Assembly: GCA_024643365.1 (NCBI GenBank)
Contig: JAHENC010000021.1
Span: 62,001-126,000, forward strand
DNA length: 64,000 nucleotides
Origin: Crocinitomicaceae bacterium
Lineage (GTDB): Bacteria > Bacteroidota > Bacteroidia > Flavobacteriales_D > Crocinitomicaceae
Direction of reading: 5' to 3'
In this document: positions 55,842-63,264 of the stretch, in pieces
How the letters are laid out: the number at the start of each line of letters is the position of its first letter
Position numbering within the stretch: position 1 is the first letter of the stretch
Position numbers and translations under genes: made by a program
The notes under the pieces: model-generated
What the model was told of the DNA's origin: nothing
Databases searched by the model: none
What the model saw: only the letters and a program-made list of their open reading frames with translations

Positions 55842-57014
55842 ATGCGCCTTAAACGTACAAAGCTACCAAAATTCAAGTTGTTTGAGAAAAACGAACAAAA
55901 ACTCCATTTATTTGCTTGGATGGTTCTTTTTCTTGTTTCCCTAAATTCTTACGGACAAGCTCCAATAAAACATGGCATTAAAACCGTTGTTATTGATGCT
56001 GGACATGGTGGAAAGGATCCTGGATGCCACGGATCTTTTGCTCATGAGAAGATCGTGTGTTTGGAAATGGCCTTAAAACTTGGCGCAAAGATTAAAGCTA
56101 AATATCCAGAAATTAATGTTGTTTACACACGAACTACTGATGTTTTTGTTGAATTAATCGACCGAGCGAACATCGCCAATAAAGCAAATGCAGATTTATT
56201 CATCTGTATTCATGCCAATGCGGGAAGCAGTTCAGCATATGGAACGGAGACCTATGTACTCGGATTACACAGAACGGAGGCACAACAACGCGTCATGGAG
56301 CGAGAAAACTCAATTATCGTTTTAGAGGACGATAAAGGAGCAAAATACAAGGACTTTGACTTATCCCCAGATGCCATTATACAATTGCAACTTCAAGGAT
56401 CTGTTTATTTAAATCATTCAATCGAATTTGCGGAATATTTACAAAAAGAATTTAAAAAAATCGGACGTTACGACCGAGGCGTGAAGCAAGCTGGATTTTT
56501 AGTATTGTATAAAACAACTATGCCAAGTGTCCTAATCGAAACGGGCTTTTTACCTAATCCGACAGAAGAAAAATTTATCGGGTCATCAGACGGACAAGAA
56601 AAAATGTCATCTGCCATGTTTAGAGCTTTTGAGAATTACAAAAGCCAAATGGAGGGAAAACCTGTAACCAATCGACCTGTTGAAGTCGTTGAAAAAACAC
56701 CAGAACCAAAAATAATAGAACAGCCAATTCAAGTAGCTGATTCATCTGGACTTGTTTTCCGTGTACAAATCGAAACTTCCGACCGAAAAGTTGCCTTGAA
56801 TGCTGCAAGGTTTAAAGGACTAGAGGTTTTTGAATACGAAGAAAATAACATTTTTAAGTATTGTACCGGGACCTTCAAAAATGACCTCGCCGGGGCTAAA
56901 AACTACAAAAACGAACTCATCGAAAAAGGATTTAATCATGCTTTCGTTGCAGCCTTCCTCAATGGAGAACGAATTAGTATCGAAAAAGCTATTAAATTAG
57001 CAGAAAAAAAGTAG
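55842..57014 (+). CDS. N-acetylmuramoyl-L-alanine amidase (AmiC-type) with SPOR-like end
   Basis: A 390-residue Amidase_3 family enzyme that splits the amide between MurNAc and L-Ala. A signal peptide ends near SLNSYGQ. The catalytic domain (about residues 45-265) has VVIDAGHGGKDPGCHG with the first zinc histidine near 51, the glutamate in HEKIVCLEMALKLG, the second histidine in LFICIHANAGSSSAYGTE near 125, and VLIETGFLPNPTEEK near 230. The last 85 residues (FRVQIETSDRKVALNAARF onward) resemble a SPOR-type domain. It starts the operon with the MCE gene one base downstream, and is divergent from lptD. Confidence 0.92.
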   Translation: MRLKRTKLPKFKLFEKNEQKLHLFAWMVLFLVSLNSYGQAPIKHGIKTVVIDAGHGGKDPGCHGSFAHEKIVCLEMALKLGAKIKAKYPEINVVYTRTTDVFVELIDRANIANKANADLFICIHANAGSSSAYGTETYVLGLHRTEAQQRVMERENSIIVLEDDKGAKYKDFDLSPDAIIQLQLQGSVYLNHSIEFAEYLQKEFKKIGRYDRGVKQAGFLVLYKTTMPSVLIETGFLPNPTEEKFIGSSDGQEKMSSAMFRAFENYKSQMEGKPVTNRPVEVVEKTPEPKIIEQPIQVADSSGLVFRVQIETSDRKVALNAARFKGLEVFEYEENNIFKYCTGTFKNDLAGAKNYKNELIEKGFNHAFVAAFLNGERISIEKAIKLAEKK

Positions 57015-57015
57015 T

Positions 57016-58053
57016 TTGAAGTTCACAAAAGAAATTAAAGCCGCCCTTATTGCTATCGCATCAATTGCCATATTGTATGCTGGAATTAACTTTCTAAAAG
57101 GCAACAGTTTTCTTGGCGGAGATACTGAATACAGCTCCTATTTCCCTAATACTGGGTCAATTATGGTGTCCAGTAATGTTACCCTAAATGGGGTTACTGT
57201 TGGTAAAGTAACCGGTATAAAATCCATGCCGAATGGTTCCATCAACCGAAAAGTAAAAATGACCTTTAACATCCAAGAAAAGGGAATTCGCTTACCAAAA
57301 GGTTCATTTGTAGAAATCGGTTCCCTAGATTTTATAAATAAATGTTTAATAATTCACACTCCTCAGGACATTTCGAAAGGATATTACAAAGAAAATAGTG
57401 TAATCCCTGGTAAAGTTTCCATTGATATGGTTACACAGGTAAAAGCATATGCGGATCCAATATCCCAAAGACTTCAAAAAATGATGAGTTCCATCGACCG
57501 AATGGTTATATCATTGTCCTCGTTTTGGGATACTACTGCTACATCAGAGATTGAAGGAAGCTTGAAAGAAGTGAAGATTACCATCAAACGATTAGGTCGC
57601 GTGGCAAACGAAATCGAAGGATTTGTTGCTGCTGAACGAAATCAGTTTACAAAAATCATGGCGAATGTGGAGTCGATCACCATGAATATCCGACGTAGCA
57701 ACGATGAATTGTCCAAGATTATCGGAAATACACGCAAAATTACCGACGACTTTGTCAGTGCGGACTTTAAGTCCATCTTATTAGATGCTCAGACAACGGT
57801 TAAAAAATTGAACCTCGTATTGGAAGATGTGGAGAATGGACATGGGACTCTTGGAAAACTTATTCATGATGAAAAACTTTACAACGAGTTAGTTGTTACG
57901 AATAATGACCTTCAAAACCTTGTGACAGATCTTCAAGCAAATCCAAACAGGTATATCCATTTCTCTGTGTTCGGCAAGAAATCAGAAGGACTAATTTTAA
58001 GTGAGAAAGAGGAAGTGAAATTCAAAAAATGGTTAGATACCATTCCAGATTAA
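57016..58053 (+). CDS. MlaD/MCE family lipid-transport protein
   Basis: A 345-residue protein with one N-terminal transmembrane anchor (IKAALIAIASIAILYAGINF) and a periplasmic MCE domain (about residues 37-115: TEYSSYFPNTGSIMVSSNVT and LNGVTVGKVTGIKSM). A long helical region follows (about 140-320), with repeated hydrophobic heptads. MCE proteins bind and pass phospholipids between membranes, usually with an MlaE/MlaF ABC pair, which is not in this window. The start is TTG at 57016, one base after the amidase stop; it is the only start that keeps the anchor complete. Confidence 0.9.
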   Translation: MKFTKEIKAALIAIASIAILYAGINFLKGNSFLGGDTEYSSYFPNTGSIMVSSNVTLNGVTVGKVTGIKSMPNGSINRKVKMTFNIQEKGIRLPKGSFVEIGSLDFINKCLIIHTPQDISKGYYKENSVIPGKVSIDMVTQVKAYADPISQRLQKMMSSIDRMVISLSSFWDTTATSEIEGSLKEVKITIKRLGRVANEIEGFVAAERNQFTKIMANVESITMNIRRSNDELSKIIGNTRKITDDFVSADFKSILLDAQTTVKKLNLVLEDVENGHGTLGKLIHDEKLYNELVVTNNDLQNLVTDLQANPNRYIHFSVFGKKSEGLILSEKEEVKFKKWLDTIPD

Positions 58054-58058
58054 TTTAA

Positions 58059-59393
58059 ATGTTCATGGAAATCATATTATTTGCCATTCTTTTAAGCGCG
58101 GGAGTAGGATTCTTCGCGTACAACGCATGGAAAGTGCGCTACAATATATTACTCGGACAAGACATTGATCGCTCCGACCGCAAAGGGGAACGATTAAAAA
58201 CAATGATATTGGTTGCTTTTGGACAAAAGAAAATGTTCTCTAGACCCATTCCTGCATTGCTGCATTTAGCACTTTATGTAGCTTTTATCATTACGCAAAT
58301 TGAACTCATCGAAATTGCTATTGATGGATTAAGTGGACATCACCGTTTCTTTTATTTCAAGCTAGGTGGATTCTATACGTTCATGATCAGTTTCATTGAA
58401 ATCCTATCAGTATTAGCTTTTGTTGCGACTTTGGCATTTTTAATTCGTAGAAACTTATTGAAACTACCTCGTTTCACCATGAAAGAGCTGATAGGTTGGC
58501 CAACAAAAGATGCGAACCTAATTTTGCTGATGGAAATTGTTTTGATTTGTTGTATTTTCAGCATGAACGGTGCTGATGAAGTTTTGTATAGTCGAGGTGG
58601 TTCACATGTCGAATTTGCAAAAGGTCATTATGATTTTGCCATCTCCTCATGGATGGGTCCATTGTTCTTTGAGAATTTAAGCATCGATGCGCTTCATGTT
58701 ATTGAACGCATTGGTTGGTGGGGACACATTTTGATGGTTTTTGCGTTCTTGAACTACCTACCCTATTCTAAACATTTTCACATTTTGTTAGCATTTCCGA
58801 ACACGTTTTACTCAAACCTTGAGCAAAAAGGAAAGTTTACCAACATGGAATCTGTTACCAATGAGGTGAAGTTAATGTTGGATCCAAACGCAGATCCATA
58901 TGCAGCACCAGCGAATCCAGAAGAAGCACCGAAACGTTTTGGAGCAAAGGACGTCACTGATTTGACTTGGAAAAACTTACTGGATGCATACACATGTACC
59001 GAATGTGGACGTTGTTCATCATCCTGTCCAGCAAATGTAACTGGTAAACTTTTATCTCCGCGCAAAATCATGATGGATACTAGAGATCGTTTGGTGGAAG
59101 TAGGAGAAAATTACCGCAAGCATGGAAAAGGATATGATGATGGTAAAAGTCTGATTGGCGATTACATTACCGAAGAAGAAATTTGGGCATGTACGAGTTG
59201 TAACGCTTGTGTACAAGAATGTCCCGTGAATATTGATCCATTATCCATTATCGTTGATTTACGACGCTATTTAGTGATGGAAGAATCGAAAGTACCAAGT
59301 GAATTAACGGGTATGTTAACGAACATTGAAAATAATGGTGCACCTTGGCAATTTGCGCAAACAGAACGTTTAAATTGGGCAAATGAAGACTAA
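58059..59393 (+). CDS. Membrane-bound iron-sulfur oxidoreductase subunit (HdrC/GlpC-like)
   Basis: A 444-residue protein. The first half has about five or six hydrophobic helices resembling the NarI/HdrE cytochrome-like part (histidines in LLHLALYVAFIIT and ERIGWWGHILMVFAFL could bind heme). The second half carries two 4Fe-4S motifs, CTECGRCSSSCP near residue 311 and CTSCNACVQECP near 377. This layout suggests electron transfer from a quinone pool to a cytoplasmic partner. The partner is probably the CCG protein at 59827-60609. A HAD phosphatase lies between the two. Confidence 0.88.
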   Translation: MFMEIILFAILLSAGVGFFAYNAWKVRYNILLGQDIDRSDRKGERLKTMILVAFGQKKMFSRPIPALLHLALYVAFIITQIELIEIAIDGLSGHHRFFYFKLGGFYTFMISFIEILSVLAFVATLAFLIRRNLLKLPRFTMKELIGWPTKDANLILLMEIVLICCIFSMNGADEVLYSRGGSHVEFAKGHYDFAISSWMGPLFFENLSIDALHVIERIGWWGHILMVFAFLNYLPYSKHFHILLAFPNTFYSNLEQKGKFTNMESVTNEVKLMLDPNADPYAAPANPEEAPKRFGAKDVTDLTWKNLLDAYTCTECGRCSSSCPANVTGKLLSPRKIMMDTRDRLVEVGENYRKHGKGYDDGKSLIGDYITEEEIWACTSCNACVQECPVNIDPLSIIVDLRRYLVMEESKVPSELTGMLTNIENNGAPWQFAQTERLNWANED

Positions 59394-59817
59394 TCCAAGT
59401 GAAGGAAATTTGATTGATTTAATGGAGGACGGAAAATACCTGTCCCCTATCTTACCTGAGCACATTAAAAACTATTTAATAGATATAGACGGTACTATTT
59501 GTGAGGATATTCCAAATGAAGAACCTGAAAGAATGGAACATGCTGTTCTCTTTCCAGACGCTTTAGAAACGGTGAACGACTGGTACGATCAAGGGCACAT
59601 TATCACTTTTTTTACTTCTAGACTAGAAGAACATAGAGAAGTTACCGAGAATTGGTTAAACAAGCATGGGTTTAAGTTTCATGGAATGATGATGGGGAAA
59701 CCCAGAGGTGGAAATTACCATTGGATTGATAATCACATCGTTCGTGCAACGCGATATGAAGGAAAATTCACACATCTGATTGATAAGAATGTGAATATTC
59801 AAGTTTTTGAGAAATAA
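59383..59817 (+). CDS. HAD-superfamily phosphatase-like protein
   Basis: A 144-residue HAD protein. Motif I is YLIDIDGTICED near residue 32 (DxDGT), motif II is ITFFTSRLEEHREV near 66, and MMGKPRGGNYHWIDNHIV near 102 carries the lysine and terminal acid/asparagine of motifs III/IV. The length without a cap domain resembles LNS2 or polynucleotide kinase-phosphatase types. Similar genes are sometimes labelled phosphoheptose isomerase, which the HAD motifs do not support. It overlaps the Fe-S gene by 11 bases and precedes the CCG gene by 9, so it is translated within the redox operon. The substrate is unknown. Confidence 0.8.
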   Translation: MKTNPSEGNLIDLMEDGKYLSPILPEHIKNYLIDIDGTICEDIPNEEPERMEHAVLFPDALETVNDWYDQGHIITFFTSRLEEHREVTENWLNKHGFKFHGMMMGKPRGGNYHWIDNHIVRATRYEGKFTHLIDKNVNIQVFEK

Positions 59818-59826
59818 ATACTGACT

Positions 59827-60609
59827 ATGAGAGTTCCTACAATGGCCGAGAAAATGGCAAATGGCGAATCACCTGATATTTTATTTTGGGTTGGTTGTGC
59901 TGGTAGTTTTGATGATCGCGCTAAAAAAATCACCAAGGCAATTGTGAAAATTTTGAACAAATGTCAAGTTGATTTCGCTGTTCTTGGAACGGAAGAAAGT
60001 TGTTCTGGAGATCCAGCTAAACGCGCCGGAAACGAGTTCACGTTTCAAATGCAGGCGATGATGAACATTGAAGTTTTGAACGCATACGAGGTAAAGAAAA
60101 TAGTGACGGCTTGTCCGCATTGTTTTAATACCCTAAAAAACGAATACCCAGAACTTGGTGGAAACTATGAAGTCATTCACCACACCCAATTGATTCAAGA
60201 TTTGATCAATACTGGGAAACTTGCTTTAGAAGGCGGGGAAACGTTTAAAGGAAAAAAGATTACTTTCCACGATCCATGTTATTTGGGACGTGCGAACGAT
60301 GTCTACGAAGCACCTCGTTCATTGATTGAAAAATTAGATGCTGAATTAGTGGAAATGAAACGTTGCAAGACCAAAGGACTCTGTTGTGGAGCTGGAGGAG
60401 CACAAATGTTCAAAGAAGCGGAGAAAGGCAATAAAGAGATCAATGTAGAGCGCACAGAGGACGCGTTAGAGACACAAGCGGAGATTATCGCCACAGGTTG
60501 TCCATTTTGTAATACGATGATGACTGACGGCGTTAAAAACTTCGAAAAAGAAGGCGCTGTGAAAGTGATGGATGTTGCCGAATTAATTGCACATGCAGCA
60601 GACTTATAA
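59827..60609 (+). CDS. Cysteine-rich CCG-domain oxidoreductase subunit (HdrB-like)
   Basis: A 260-residue cytoplasmic protein with two CCG domains, as in HdrB, GlpC and LutA/LldE. The first is FWVGCAGSFDDRAKK at residue 20 and TACPHCFNTLKNEYP near 94. The second is HDPCYLGRANDVYE near 147, GLCCGAGGAQMF near 184 and TGCPFCNTMMTDG near 222. These cysteines bind an unusual Fe-S cluster or cofactor for disulfide or hydroxy-acid chemistry. Its electron partner is probably the membrane Fe-S protein two genes upstream. The substrate is unknown. Confidence 0.88.
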   Translation: MRVPTMAEKMANGESPDILFWVGCAGSFDDRAKKITKAIVKILNKCQVDFAVLGTEESCSGDPAKRAGNEFTFQMQAMMNIEVLNAYEVKKIVTACPHCFNTLKNEYPELGGNYEVIHHTQLIQDLINTGKLALEGGETFKGKKITFHDPCYLGRANDVYEAPRSLIEKLDAELVEMKRCKTKGLCCGAGGAQMFKEAEKGNKEINVERTEDALETQAEIIATGCPFCNTMMTDGVKNFEKEGAVKVMDVAELIAHAADL

Positions 60610-61015
60610 TATACCTTCTCACTTCCCTATGGATGCTCGTTTGTGGGTATTTGTTGGAGACAGAAAAATGTCGGCGACAGAAATTTCCTGGTTGAACGAA
60701 TCGTTGACACAATTTGTGTCTTCTTGGCAAACGCATGGGAAATCACTCGATGCAGTGGGATTCGTTTTACACGAAACAGCAGTTGTTATCGTTGCCAATG
60801 AAAATGCCGTAAAAGCTTCCGGTTGTTCGATGGATAAAATCAATCACTTCGTCAAAGACGCTGGCGGCCAATTATCCATGGATTTCTTCAATCGCATGAA
60901 TGTACTTAAGCCTAATTCGAACGGAGACTTTGAACTCGCTCGATATGAGATGGGTTCAAATAACATGATTCATTCTGCCATGCAGGAATGGAGTGAGATT
61001 ACGGAAAAACTTTAA
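60593..61015 (+). CDS. Small conserved protein of the CCG operon (so-called ABC transporter ATPase)
   Basis: A 140-residue cytoplasmic protein. I recall a family in Flavobacteria misnamed ABC transporter ATPase; there are no Walker motifs here. Recognisable parts are ARLWVFVGDRKMSATEISWL near residue 15, the middle SSWQTHGKSLDAVGFVL, and NAVKASGCSMDKINHFV near 68 with one cysteine. The length and pattern suggest a small mixed alpha/beta fold. Start is ATG at 60593, overlapping the CCG gene by 17 bases (an in-frame TTG sits six bases upstream). A strong terminator follows. Confidence 0.75.
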   Translation: MQQTYNIPSHFPMDARLWVFVGDRKMSATEISWLNESLTQFVSSWQTHGKSLDAVGFVLHETAVVIVANENAVKASGCSMDKINHFVKDAGGQLSMDFFNRMNVLKPNSNGDFELARYEMGSNNMIHSAMQEWSEITEKL

Positions 61016-61020
61016 GGCAA

Positions 61021-61046
61021 AAAAAAGAGGCCGCAGCCTCTTTCAT
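61021..61046. terminator. Bidirectional terminator after the CCG operon
   Basis: An 8-bp stem AAAGAGGC / GCCTCTTT (61024-61031, 61036-61043) with a CGCA tetraloop; A- and T-runs flank both sides, so it can serve the convergent lipoprotein gene too. Confidence 0.88.
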
Positions 61047-61345
61047 TATTTTTCTTTTTTCACTTCCACTTTGATGGAATAGCAGGAAACAATTCCTCCC
61101 GTTAAACCAGTAATAAGTACATCACTAAATTTATATTTAGTGACTACTTGACAATTTCCATTACTTGGAGTATTCACATGGGTTCTTCCAACGGGCACCA
61201 ATCCCCAAAACACCCAAAATTGTTTCCCTTTATCGAAGGTTACTTCTTTACCTGGAGTTTCTAAATAAGAACCAACAGGGGTTTTTGTCATCATACACGA
61301 AGTAAGTGCCAATAACACAAATAAGCTTAAAAAACCCTTTTTCAT
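61046..61345 (-). CDS. Bor-like small lipoprotein
   Basis: A 99-residue lipoprotein: MKKGFLSLFVLLALTSCMM gives the lipobox LTSC near residue 17. The mature part (FWVFWGLVPVGRTHVNT and ITGLTGGIVSCYSIKVEV) resembles the Bor/Iss lipoprotein fold, whose members have a conserved cysteine near the end. In phage lambda Bor gives serum resistance; nothing shows such a role here. Start is ATG at 61345, two bases after the upstream lipoprotein stop. The family call is tentative. Confidence 0.65.
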   Translation of the reverse strand: MKKGFLSLFVLLALTSCMMTKTPVGSYLETPGKEVTFDKGKQFWVFWGLVPVGRTHVNTPSNGNCQVVTKYKFSDVLITGLTGGIVSCYSIKVEVKKEK

Positions 61346-61346
61346 A

Positions 61347-61778
61347 TTATTGAATTTCAAATGTATTACAAGTACCAGCGGTAACTGTGATCAATTCAGT
61401 TCCCAAGGAAGTTCCATCTTGATCCCTATATTCGATAGTCACAACTTTAAATTTATTAAGTCCCATATCGATTGTTGCGTTAACATTACCCGCCTGAGAA
61501 CAACTTGGTGTTCCCGTCCAATAATTAGTGGCTAAAAATGATCCGGCTAGACTACCATCTACATATATGCTCAAGCCTGTTATTCCTGCTTGTTGAATCA
61601 ATTGACTCGTTGCATAACTTTGCCAAATAATTAATTTTTCAGAATAACTACAAGAACCATCATCTTTTTTCGCCTTTTCTGAGTAGTTTGTCGCGTCTAT
61701 ATCCGTACAACCAGGTTTAGAACAGCTGGATAAACCGATACCTGCTAAAACCGTAATAATCAATAGTGTTTTTTTCAT
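61347..61778 (-). CDS. Small lipoprotein with a GCTDxxATNY motif
   Basis: A 143-residue lipoprotein; lipobox LSSC near residue 18 after MKKTLLIITVLAGIG. Directly after it comes GCTDIDATNYSEKAKKDDGS with a following C. This matches the short disulfide repeat (GCTDPxATNYNPxAxxDDGSC) seen in many secreted Bacteroidota proteins. The C-terminal 90 residues are beta-rich with two more cysteines and look like a small sandwich domain. The function is unknown. It pairs with the Bor-like gene (start-stop spacing 1 base). A -7 box (TATTTTTG, 61801-61794) lies 15 bases upstream of its ATG. Confidence 0.78.
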   Translation of the reverse strand: MKKTLLIITVLAGIGLSSCSKPGCTDIDATNYSEKAKKDDGSCSYSEKLIIWQSYATSQLIQQAGITGLSIYVDGSLAGSFLATNYWTGTPSCSQAGNVNATIDMGLNKFKVVTIEYRDQDGTSLGTELITVTAGTCNTFEIQ

Positions 61779-61846
61779 AAAAATTATTTTTATCAAAAAT
61801 AACTATTGAATAATGCCTTATTTAATGTTGTTAATTGCTAAAATGT

Positions 61847-61854
61847 TACTTTTG
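61847..61854 (+). promoter_or_regulatory. -7 promoter box for the XRE regulator
   Basis: TACTTTTG, an exact TAnnTTTG, lies 27 bases before the XRE gene ATG; a TTG at 61828-61830 is 16 bases further upstream. The divergent lipoprotein promoter shares the same 100-base gap. Confidence 0.5.
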
Positions 61855-61881
61855 ATTCATAATTAATTCTTTTCAAGAGGT

Positions 61882-62247
61882 ATGGACTTAAAAATCGGGA
61901 ATCGCATTCGCAAAGTCAGAGAAATCAAAGGCTATAGTCAAGAAAACCTTGCCTCAGAATTAGGCATGTCAATTACTGGATATGGAAAAATCGAACGCGA
62001 TGAAGTGAGCATCAATATGGATCGACTACAACAAATTTCTAAGGTTTTAGAAGTTGGTGTAGAAACAATTATCGGTTTTGATGAAAATGTTGCTTTCAAT
62101 AACTTTAATAGTAAAATTGAGCAACAAATTGGCCGCTATGATATGCCAATAGAAATGAAGAAATTGTACGAGGAAAATATTAAACTTTTAAAGGATAAAA
62201 TTGTGTTTTTGGAAGAAGAAATCAATCGTTTAAAAAGCAAAAAATAA
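61882..62247 (+). CDS. XRE family transcriptional regulator
   Basis: A 121-residue DNA-binding protein. The HTH_XRE domain covers residues 1-62: IGNRIRKVREIKGYSQENLA, then ELGMSITGYGKIERDEVSIN. The C-terminal 40 residues (EEIKKLYEENIKLLKDKI-like, to INRLKSKK) form a probable coiled coil for dimerisation. It is divergent from the lipoprotein pair and convergent with the ALDH-like gene. The target is unknown; control of the divergent lipoproteins is a reasonable guess. Confidence 0.9.
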   Translation: MDLKIGNRIRKVREIKGYSQENLASELGMSITGYGKIERDEVSINMDRLQQISKVLEVGVETIIGFDENVAFNNFNSKIEQQIGRYDMPIEMKKLYEENIKLLKDKIVFLEEEINRLKSKK

Positions 62248-62266
62248 AATTCCCTCGTATTTAACA

Positions 62267-63139
62267 TCAATACGAACTTGTCGCTCCCCCAATTTGTTCG
62301 ATGGGATGCCAAGTTGTTTTGATCTCCTGAAAACTTGATATAAAACTTATTCCTTGAGTGGAATCTTGGGTCCATTCGTCATTTTTTACGATGACGCGTT
62401 TTAAGTTATCTATTGCAGAAAGCTGCGTATTTTTCTCCATTTCAGCATGCACATTTGAGAGGAAGATGGCATTGACATCCATGTGTTCAGCTAATGTTGG
62501 AAGCATTTCTTCTGCCGATCCTGTGAGGATATTCACAACTCCTGCGGGTACATCTGACGTTTCCAATACTTCGGCAAAGGTAATGGCACAAAATGGCAAC
62601 TGCTCCGAAGCAATTAAAACCGCGCTATTTCCGCCTGCAATGACTGGCATCAATTGAGAAACCAATCCAATCAATCCAGTATGTTGCGCTGCTAAAATTC
62701 CAACTACACCTGTCGGTTCCGCCACGGAAAAATTAAAATGTGATGAATTGACTGGATTTACCGAACTTAAGATCTGTTGGTATTTATCGCACCATCCCGC
62801 ATAATAAACAATTCGGTCAATGCACATTTCGATTTCTTTTTTTGCTGATTCAAGACCTTGTCCTTGCTGTGTTAATTCTTCTATAAATTGAGCTTTTCGT
62901 CCGTCTAACATTTCCGCTATTCGGTAGAGGATTTGACCTCGATTAAATGCACTGCGTTCAGACCATGAACCAAATGCTTTACGGGCAGCTTGCACGGCAT
63001 TACGGATATCCTTTTTCGATGACTGGCAGACATTGGCAATTGGATTTCCATTTGTGTCTTTTACAAGATAATATCGTCCGGATTCCGTTCTTGGAAATTG
63101 TCCGCCGATGTAGATTTTGTAGGTTTTTAGTATGTTCAT
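62267..63139 (-). CDS. Non-catalytic aldehyde dehydrogenase half (ALDH16 second-domain-like)
   Basis: A 290-residue aldehyde dehydrogenase-fold protein that stops before the catalytic domain. It starts IYIGGQFPRTESGRYYLV, with SSKKDIRNAVQAARKAFGSW and YNRGQ-like FNRGQILYRIAEMLDGR, as in the second domain of bacterial ALDH16 enzymes. There is an adenine-binding-like region (EPTGVVGILAAQHTGLIGLV) but no catalytic cysteine domain. The usual ELGG motif is replaced near residue 250. In ALDH16 such a domain is fused after a catalytic ALDH and stabilises it. Here it is a separate gene behind a catalytic ALDH, which suggests the two proteins associate. Confidence 0.82.
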   Translation of the reverse strand: MNILKTYKIYIGGQFPRTESGRYYLVKDTNGNPIANVCQSSKKDIRNAVQAARKAFGSWSERSAFNRGQILYRIAEMLDGRKAQFIEELTQQGQGLESAKKEIEMCIDRIVYYAGWCDKYQQILSSVNPVNSSHFNFSVAEPTGVVGILAAQHTGLIGLVSQLMPVIAGGNSAVLIASEQLPFCAITFAEVLETSDVPAGVVNILTGSAEEMLPTLAEHMDVNAIFLSNVHAEMEKNTQLSAIDNLKRVIVKNDEWTQDSTQGISFISSFQEIKTTWHPIEQIGGATSSY

Positions 63140-63141
63140 TT

Positions 63142-63253
63142 TAATGTGCTAATGTGCTAGTTTTCTAATGTGCTAGTTGGTTAGTGTGCTAATGTGCTAG
63201 TTAGCTAATGTGCTAGTTAGCTAATGTGCTAGTTAGCTAATGTGCTAGTTGGC
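63142..63253. repeat. 16-bp tandem repeat between the two ALDH genes
   Basis: Six near-perfect copies of TAATGTGCTAGTTAGC-like units (63150, 63166, 63190, 63206, 63222, 63238) plus two half units (63142 and 63182) fill almost the whole 125-base gap. The last four copies are nearly identical. Each unit contains GCTA-GT-TAGC and TTAGCTAA palindromes. All frames carry stops, so it is non-coding. Confidence 0.95.
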
Positions 63254-63264
63254 TGAAAGTTGTT

